A stretch of DNA of 9,551 nt from DATGIQ01 sp035295665. GTDB lineage: Bacteria; Planctomycetota; Planctomycetia; Gemmatales; Gemmataceae. The translations under genes and the position numbers were made by a program. The notes under the pieces were generated by a model. It was given only the letters and a program-made list of their open reading frames with translations. It made no database searches and was not told where the DNA came from. Positions 5,801-9,551 of this stretch are shown here, piece by piece; positions within the stretch are counted from its first letter, which is position 1, and every line of letters starts with the position of its first letter. The stretch covers positions 1-9,551 of the forward strand of contig DATGIQ010000178.1 of assembly GCA_035295665.1 (NCBI GenBank), written 5' to 3'.

Positions 5801-7594
5801 ATGAGCCAGGACAAGCATTTGCCGGCTCCGGATGTGGCCGAGCTCGATCTCACCTTATCCGTAGAAGCCTACTTGCCCCAGCGCTGGGACCGCGCCACTC
5901 AGGTTGGCATACGTCCCACGCGCCTCCTCACCGAGCGCCCCTGGGTTCGCTCACTGGGTCGATTGGATATGCACGTGAAAACCGAAGGCTGGCGCTTCCC
6001 CACGCCTCCTTCCGACGAGCCGGCCAGCAGACAAGGAGACTCAGGGCAACAGGGTCAGGAGACCCGCGCCGAGCGCTGCGAGGGGGAGAGTTGCGGTCTG
6101 TCTCCCCCTCTCCCCCTCTCCCCTTCTCCTTATCTCTCCGCTGTGAATCTGCGTCTTCGGCCGACCAAGGATACCGTTGTTCTCAAAGAGCGGCTTCTCT
6201 ACTTACTTCAGCCGCCCTTGGAAAGTTGCCTGGCCAGCAAACAGGTTCGCTTGCCGTTACGGCCTTATCCTTATCAGATGGAGGGAATTGCCTTCTTGAT
6301 GCCGCGGCACGCGGCCTTGCTGGCCGACGAGATGGGGCTGGGAAAGACTGCGCAGGCCGTTCTGGCGTTGCGTCTTCTCTTCCACGCTGGGTTAGTCCGA
6401 CGGAGCCTGATTGTCTGTCCCAAGCCGCTCGTCAGCAACTGGGCGCGGGAGCTTCGCCTGTGGGCGGACGACCTGCCGTTTGAAGTGGTTGGCGGCGACG
6501 CCCAGGAACGGAGCAGCTGCTGGCTGGTTTCCAACTGCCCGCTCAAGCTGGTCAATTACGAGCTCTTGACTCGTGATGCGGCTTTGCTGGCCGACGAGCG
6601 GATCGCCTTTGATGTGGTGATCCTGGACGAGGCCCAGCGGATCAAGAATCGGGACGCGAAGACGGCACAGGTTGTGCGCGGCATCCGCCGGGAACGCAGC
6701 TGGGCGTTGACCGGTACTCCGATCGAGAACAAGCCCGAGGATTTGGTGAACCTGTTTGCCTTCGTCGATCCGGGGCGGATTCCCCCGGACACTCCCGCCA
6801 AACGGTTGCCCCACCTCACCGGCGACTGTATCCTCCGCCGCACCAAGGACGATGTCCTCACCGACTTGCCGGCCAAGACGATCCGCGATGCGTACCTGGA
6901 ATTGACCCCGGCGCAGCGTCAGTCGTATGCCCTGGCAGAAAACGAAGGGGTGGTCCATCTGAACAGCCTGGGAGAAACCATCACCATCCAACATGTTTTC
7001 GAGCTGGTGATGCGGCTGAAGCAGATTTGCAATTTTGATCCGCTCACCGGCCACAGTGCCAAGCTGGAGCGGCTCCTGGCCGATCTCACCGAGATTGCCG
7101 AGAGTGGCCGAAAAGCCCTGGTTTTTTCCCAATGGGTTCAACCGCTGGAAATCTTGGCCGGGGCTCTCGAACCGTTCGGCCCCCTACAGTTTCATGGCCG
7201 AATCCCGGACCGCGAACGGCAGACGGTGCTGGAGCGATTCCGCAGCGATTCCTCCAAGCACGTGCTGCTGATGAGCTACGGGGCCGGCAGCGTAGGATTG
7301 AATTTGCAGTTCACGAATTATGTATTTCTCTTCGATCGTTGGTGGAACCCGGCCGTCGAGGATCAGGCGATCAACCGCGCCCACCGCATCGGCCAGCGCC
7401 AGCCGGTGTTCGTGACCCGCTTCGTGACGCAGGAGACGATCGAGGGGCGCATCGCCGAGGTCTTGGACCGGAAGCGGCAGCTATTCAACGAGCTGCTGGA
7501 ACAGAACAGCCCGCCGCCGAGCCTGGGCCTGACGGAGGAGGAGATTTTCGGGCTGTTCGATCTCCAGGTGCGGCCGAAACGGTGCGCAGCATAA
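5801..7594 (+). CDS. SNF2-family DEAD/DEAH-like helicase/ATPase
   Basis: This complete 597-residue protein has every SNF2 motif in order: I, DEMGLGKT (176-183); Ia, IVCPKPLVSNW (204-214); II, DEAQ (276-279); III, LTGTPIEN (303-310); IV, ALVFSQW (439-445); V, SYGAGSVGLNL (492-502), followed by the RWWNP block (513-517); and VI, QAINRAHRIGQ (522-532). These are two RecA-like lobes that couple ATP hydrolysis to translocation on double-stranded DNA, remodelling protein-DNA or DNA-RNA polymerase complexes. The N-terminal ~150 residues replace the SWIM or other accessory domains of many bacterial relatives and contain an in-frame insertion (73-113). The ATG at 5801 has GAGG five bases upstream. The orphan gene is immediately upstream. 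SNF2 proteins occur in some phage-defence operons such as DISARM, but no partner genes of such a system are here, so a defence role is only a possibility. Confidence 0.95.
   Translation: MSQDKHLPAPDVAELDLTLSVEAYLPQRWDRATQVGIRPTRLLTERPWVRSLGRLDMHVKTEGWRFPTPPSDEPASRQGDSGQQGQETRAERCEGESCGLSPPLPLSPSPYLSAVNLRLRPTKDTVVLKERLLYLLQPPLESCLASKQVRLPLRPYPYQMEGIAFLMPRHAALLADEMGLGKTAQAVLALRLLFHAGLVRRSLIVCPKPLVSNWARELRLWADDLPFEVVGGDAQERSSCWLVSNCPLKLVNYELLTRDAALLADERIAFDVVILDEAQRIKNRDAKTAQVVRGIRRERSWALTGTPIENKPEDLVNLFAFVDPGRIPPDTPAKRLPHLTGDCILRRTKDDVLTDLPAKTIRDAYLELTPAQRQSYALAENEGVVHLNSLGETITIQHVFELVMRLKQICNFDPLTGHSAKLERLLADLTEIAESGRKALVFSQWVQPLEILAGALEPFGPLQFHGRIPDRERQTVLERFRSDSSKHVLLMSYGAGSVGLNLQFTNYVFLFDRWWNPAVEDQAINRAHRIGQRQPVFVTRFVTQETIEGRIAEVLDRKRQLFNELLEQNSPPPSLGLTEEEIFGLFDLQVRPKRCAA
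6017..6139 (+). repeat. In-frame palindromic, strand-skewed insertion in the SNF2 gene
   Basis: Residues 73-113 of the helicase are low complexity. The left half is polar (RQGD, QQGQET) and the right half is Pro/Ser/Leu-rich (PPLPLSPSP). In the DNA, GAGGGGGAGA (6080-6089) is a perfect inverted match to TCTCCCCCTC (6101-6110) with an 11-base loop. Positions 6101-6131 are a 31-base pure pyrimidine run made of about four 8-bp units of the form TCTCCCCC. This pattern suits a dispersed palindromic repeat that entered the gene in frame. The boundaries are approximate. Confidence 0.5.
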
Positions 7595-7635
7595 AGCACC
7601 ATGCCGGATCCTGCACCTTATAAGCTACCGATTAT

Positions 7636-7666
7636 TTGCACTTCTCCAGATCGCAATTGGTATACG
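7636..7666 (+). promoter_or_regulatory. Candidate promoter before the membrane-protein remnant
   Basis: TTGCAC (7636-7641) and an extended -10, TGG-TATACG (hexamer 7661-7666), lie 19 bases apart. They are 54 bases upstream of the ATG at 7721 and in the first AT-richer stretch after the helicase stop. The spacing is long and the match partial. Confidence 0.25.
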
Positions 7667-7720
7667 ACTTGCCCGCGTCCCAGATGGTTAGCACGAAGAC
7701 ATTTCCTTTTGGAACCGGCC

Positions 7721-7997
7721 ATGCGCCAAGCGACCGCCAATGGGTCCATTCGTGCGGGTGGCTTCACCTACCTCTGCCTGATCCAGGGAGTGTACTACCT
7801 CCTCACCGGCCTTTGGCCGCTGGTGAGCATCGAGACGTTCCAAATGGTTACTGGTCCGAAGACCGATCACCTGGTCACGGGGCGGGAGTCTGACTATCGT
7901 GCTCATCGCGGCTTGGATTGTTGCTCTGGTCCGACCCGTTTACCAGCTTCGTCGCACCGTCGTTCGGCCTGAGCAGGACAGGCATCCTCCTTCTTGA
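7721..7997 (+). pseudogene. Frameshifted small membrane protein
   Basis: From ATG 7721 the product begins with a polar head, then a clear membrane segment (FTYLCLIQGVYYLLTGLWPL), then SIETFQMVTGPKTDHLV. The YYLLTGLWPL and VTGPKTD motifs are, from memory, typical of a family of small multi-span membrane proteins in which a second membrane helix follows at once. Here that helix is missing from the same frame, which runs on as polar sequence to a stop at about 7972. A hydrophobic helix, LTIVLIAAWIVALV, appears in the next frame from 7887 and ends at TGA 7995-7997. The simplest reading is a frameshifting indel, perhaps with loss of internal residues, near 7886. The tail overlaps the 3' end of the minus-strand DUF421 gene by 95 bases. 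A sequencing error is possible. Confidence 0.6.
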
Positions 7998-8481
7998 TGA
8001 CGCTAATGTGCCCGCTGCCCTCCAAAACAGCCTCGGCAACCTGGGCAGGATCGCGGATTCCATTCTGGCGCAGCTGGCAGCACAGTTGATTCTCGGTGAT
8101 GAGTTCACGCCGTAGGTTCGCGCGTAGTACCGTGCCGTCCCGGATCAACACCACCGGCTTGGGGTGCATCAGCCGATGCGCGAACGAGAAGTGGTAGCTG
8201 AGCCAGTCCAGAGCGTAGCTCCAGGCGAGAACCACGACCACGACAGCCAGCCCGTCCGGAATGGAATACGCATCGCGTACCAAAGGATTGCGGCAAACCC
8301 CTGCGATGATCGACACGACCAGCAAGTCGCTCATCGAAACCTTGCCGGCTTGACGTTTCAAAACAATCCGGAGAAGCAAGCACAGCGTGACATAGACGAG
8401 CGTGCCGCGAATTACGATTTCCGGCAGCGACATCTCCAGGCGGAATAGCTGCGCCCAGTCAGTCTGGAGCCAGCCTCCCAT
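7903..8481 (-). CDS. DUF421/YetF-like membrane protein
   Basis: The 192-residue product has three predicted membrane helices near the N-terminus (about 21-41, 51-66 and 77-95). A cytoplasmic domain follows, with the DUF421 signature: KPVVLIRDGTVLRANLRREL (108-127), then ITENQLCCQLRQNGI and a closing GHISVIK (158-163). The GKVSMSDLLVVSIIAG stretch fits the second helix of the family. Its biochemical role is not established; in Bacillus, relatives include YetF and spore-associated proteins. The start at 8481 is fixed by AGGAG seven bases upstream; the frame stays open to an ATG at 8676, but that extension is Pro/Ser-rich and lies antisense to a decayed gene. The last ~28 residues are charged, lack family features, and run antisense to the frameshifted membrane gene, so they may be a run-on tail. 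Confidence 0.85.
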   Translation of the reverse strand: MGGWLQTDWAQLFRLEMSLPEIVIRGTLVYVTLCLLLRIVLKRQAGKVSMSDLLVVSIIAGVCRNPLVRDAYSIPDGLAVVVVVLAWSYALDWLSYHFSFAHRLMHPKPVVLIRDGTVLRANLRRELITENQLCCQLRQNGIRDPAQVAEAVLEGSGHISVIKKEDACPAQAERRCDEAGKRVGPEQQSKPR

Positions 8482-8488
8482 AGATGTT

Positions 8489-8493
8489 CTCCT
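8489..8493 (-). promoter_or_regulatory. Ribosome binding site deciding the DUF421 start
   Basis: On the minus strand AGGAG (8493-8489) precedes ATG 8481 by 7 bases. This is the best Shine-Dalgarno site in the window and the main reason to reject the longer reading frame starting at 8676. Confidence 0.7.
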
Positions 8494-8542
8494 CTCTGGG
8501 CCGCCCTTGATGCAGCATCGCAAAACCTGTGCCGCACGGTAA

Positions 8543-8959
8543 GCATTCTTGCTTCTGTCTCGTGGCGCCGGTGATGCGGCGTCAGCGCTACAACCTCCCT
8601 CATTGGAACGAGTCCCCCTGCCCAGCGGAGGCACCGAGAGAGAAGGCGAAGGTTTTTTCACGCGGTTGTCGGACATCCTGCGTCGGTAGGTGCAATTGCG
8701 CTATCACCTCCCGGCCCTGGAAGAAACCACGGCGGAATTCCTGGAAGCGATGCGCCGCTCCCCATAGTTGCAACCGGAACAACAGGCGGTCTTGTGCGCT
8801 TTTCTGGAGCGGTGCGACCTCGTGAAATTTGCCCGGCTACAGCCTTCGGCTGATGAATGCCGTGCGGCGGTGGGGAAGGCACGGACGTTTGTGGAGCAAA
8901 CAGCAGCGAACGACCATGAGAATGAGGGTGGCTCAAGACGGGTTGGGATGGTGGGATGA
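8543..8959 (+). pseudogene. Decayed DUF4381-like C-terminal domain with two TAG stops
   Basis: One plus-strand frame reads through a recognisable domain interrupted by TAG at 8687-8689 and 8765-8767, ending at TGA 8957-8959. Landmarks are FFTRLSDILRR, then the first stop, VQLRYHLPALEETTAEFLEA, MRRSP, the second stop, LQPEQQAVL, and FLERCDLVKFARLQPSADEC. These match the usual (F/Y)-x-R-L-S-D/E-I-x-R-x-Y ... LPALExTTxEFLEAL ... FLExCDLVKFA pattern of DUF4381-type proteins encoded in MoxR/Bat-type clusters; intact homologues usually have Y or a similar residue at the first stop and a sense codon at the second. The N-terminal membrane part is absent: the frame begins after TAA 8540-8542 with Pro/Ser-rich sequence. 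The frame is otherwise undisturbed, so decay looks recent. Confidence 0.65.
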
Positions 8960-9267
8960 TTGACACCGCCTCAAAAGTCGGACGGGACAGGAGCAAAGAA
9001 CGGGTTGCGGGGTCCCTGGTCCACGTGGCCCAGTGATTCTGGTTGGGTTCCGAAGGGGGCGCGATTGAGGTACCAGCGAAACGCCGGCTAAGTTGCCCAG
9101 CCCAATTGGATTGGCGGCCTTAAGCAGGCTTTATCGCGTGTCAGCCGTCTTGCGCTGCCCATTACTCGATTCGAAAGAGCTTGGCGCACCGACCAGGCTG
9201 ACAATTGCCGTCACTGGTTGGAATCAGATGTCTGGTCTGGCCCGGACCGCTCAAGCATCATTCATAA
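8960..9267. other. Intergenic stretch without recognisable genes
   Basis: No frame here gives a protein I recognise. A minus-strand frame from about 9210 to a TGA near 8977 is interrupted by a single TAG and ends in a Pro/Phe-rich tail, which could be another gene remnant, but nothing identifies it. No tRNA, hairpin with T run or tandem repeat was seen. Confidence 0.4.
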
Positions 9268-9453
9268 CACGGGGCAGCGGCGGGAAGATGCGCCGACCGC
9301 TTGGGTCTGTTCGGCGCCGCCGCCGGCGCGATCGGCATCGTCCTGCGCGCGGCCACGGCCGTGCCGAAGGCGGTCGCGGGCAACTCGCATGAGGAGAAGG
9401 GGCGGGCGGCCCTGGCGGGGCTCCTGGCCGAGCGCAAGAAGCAGAACCGTTAA
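9268..9453 (+). pseudogene. Unrecognised C-terminal gene fragment, very GC-rich third positions
   Basis: The frame opens after TAA 9265-9267 and ends at TAA 9451-9453. It has no ATG and no ribosome binding site; TTG 9301 is the only early alternative start. From 9301 the product reads as an Ala/Gly-rich hydrophobic segment (LGLFGAAAGAIGIVLRAAT), then AVPKAVAGNSHEEKGRAALA and a basic end, AERKKQNR. Nearly every third base from 9307 on is G or C, a strong coding signature in such a genome. It is most likely the 3' end of a gene whose front has been lost, or a very small protein with a poor start. The family is not recognised. Confidence 0.35.
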
Positions 9454-9551
9454 CCCAGCGGGCAATGGGCAAAAACGGGGCCCATGCTCTCCAAGGTGCG
9501 AACCGACAGCTGATCGTTCCGATAGCAAGTGCCTTTTTCCGACATCCCATC

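Noticed and set aside
4387..5853. A 488-codon minus-strand open frame spanning the cysI front, the intergenic region and the orphan gene
   Set aside because: It is antisense to the orphan gene and out of frame with cysI across its conserved N-terminal region; the translation is Arg/Ser/Pro-rich without motifs. It is a by-product of high GC content.
5254..7594. Orphan/SNF2 pair as a known defence system such as DISARM
   Set aside because: No methyltransferase, DUF1998, phospholipase-D-like or other partner gene is present, and the flanking genes are metabolic or decayed.
8482..8676. N-terminal extension of the DUF421 protein to ATG 8676
   Set aside because: It is Pro/Ser/Arg-rich without a membrane helix, lies antisense to the DUF4381-like remnant, and has no ribosome binding site comparable to the AGGAG before ATG 8481.
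9251..9550. Minus-strand open frames (about 90-99 codons) over the right end
   Set aside because: They are Arg/Pro-rich and antisense to a fragment with a strong GC third-position signal on the plus strand; no motif is seen.

Overview
The window looks like chromosomal DNA from a GC-rich planctomycete, most like the Gemmatales. This is inferred from protein style, not from a marker gene: a glycan-type TPR/glycosyltransferase fusion, a sulfite reductase with a long tail, an orphan protein paired with a SNF2 helicase, and remnants of membrane and DUF4381-like genes. There is no rRNA, tRNA, CRISPR array or transposase that I can see.

Layout. Positions 1-2284 (minus) hold a large gene that runs off the left edge. 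Its protein joins an FkbM-type methyltransferase, five to six TPR repeats and a GT9/heptosyltransferase-like domain. A 147-base gap with a candidate promoter separates it from 2432-4825 (minus), an assimilatory sulfite reductase hemoprotein (cysI). That protein has all siroheme/[4Fe-4S] residues plus a C-terminal extension of about 220 residues ending in a duplicated, unidentified module. Positions 4826-5253 form a 428-base divergent intergenic region unusually rich in inverted repeats, including a 17-bp stem-loop. Positions 5254-5784 (plus) encode an uncharacterised protein. It lies 16 bases ahead of 5801-7594 (plus), a complete SNF2-family helicase/ATPase, and the two are probably co-transcribed. 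The helicase carries an in-frame, palindromic, low-complexity insertion.

From 7595 to the right edge most of the plus-strand coding sequence is decayed: a frameshifted small membrane protein (7721-7997), a DUF4381-like C-terminal domain broken by two TAG codons (8543-8959), and an unrecognised GC-rich C-terminal fragment (9268-9453). One intact minus-strand gene sits among them, a DUF421/YetF-like membrane protein (7903-8481) with a clear ribosome binding site.

The intact genes do not form one obvious pathway: glycan or surface modification, sulfur assimilation, nucleic-acid remodelling and a membrane protein are simply adjacent. The best candidates for something undescribed are the structured leader at 5057-5216 with the orphan-plus-SNF2 pair behind it, and the duplicated C-terminal module of the sulfite reductase.
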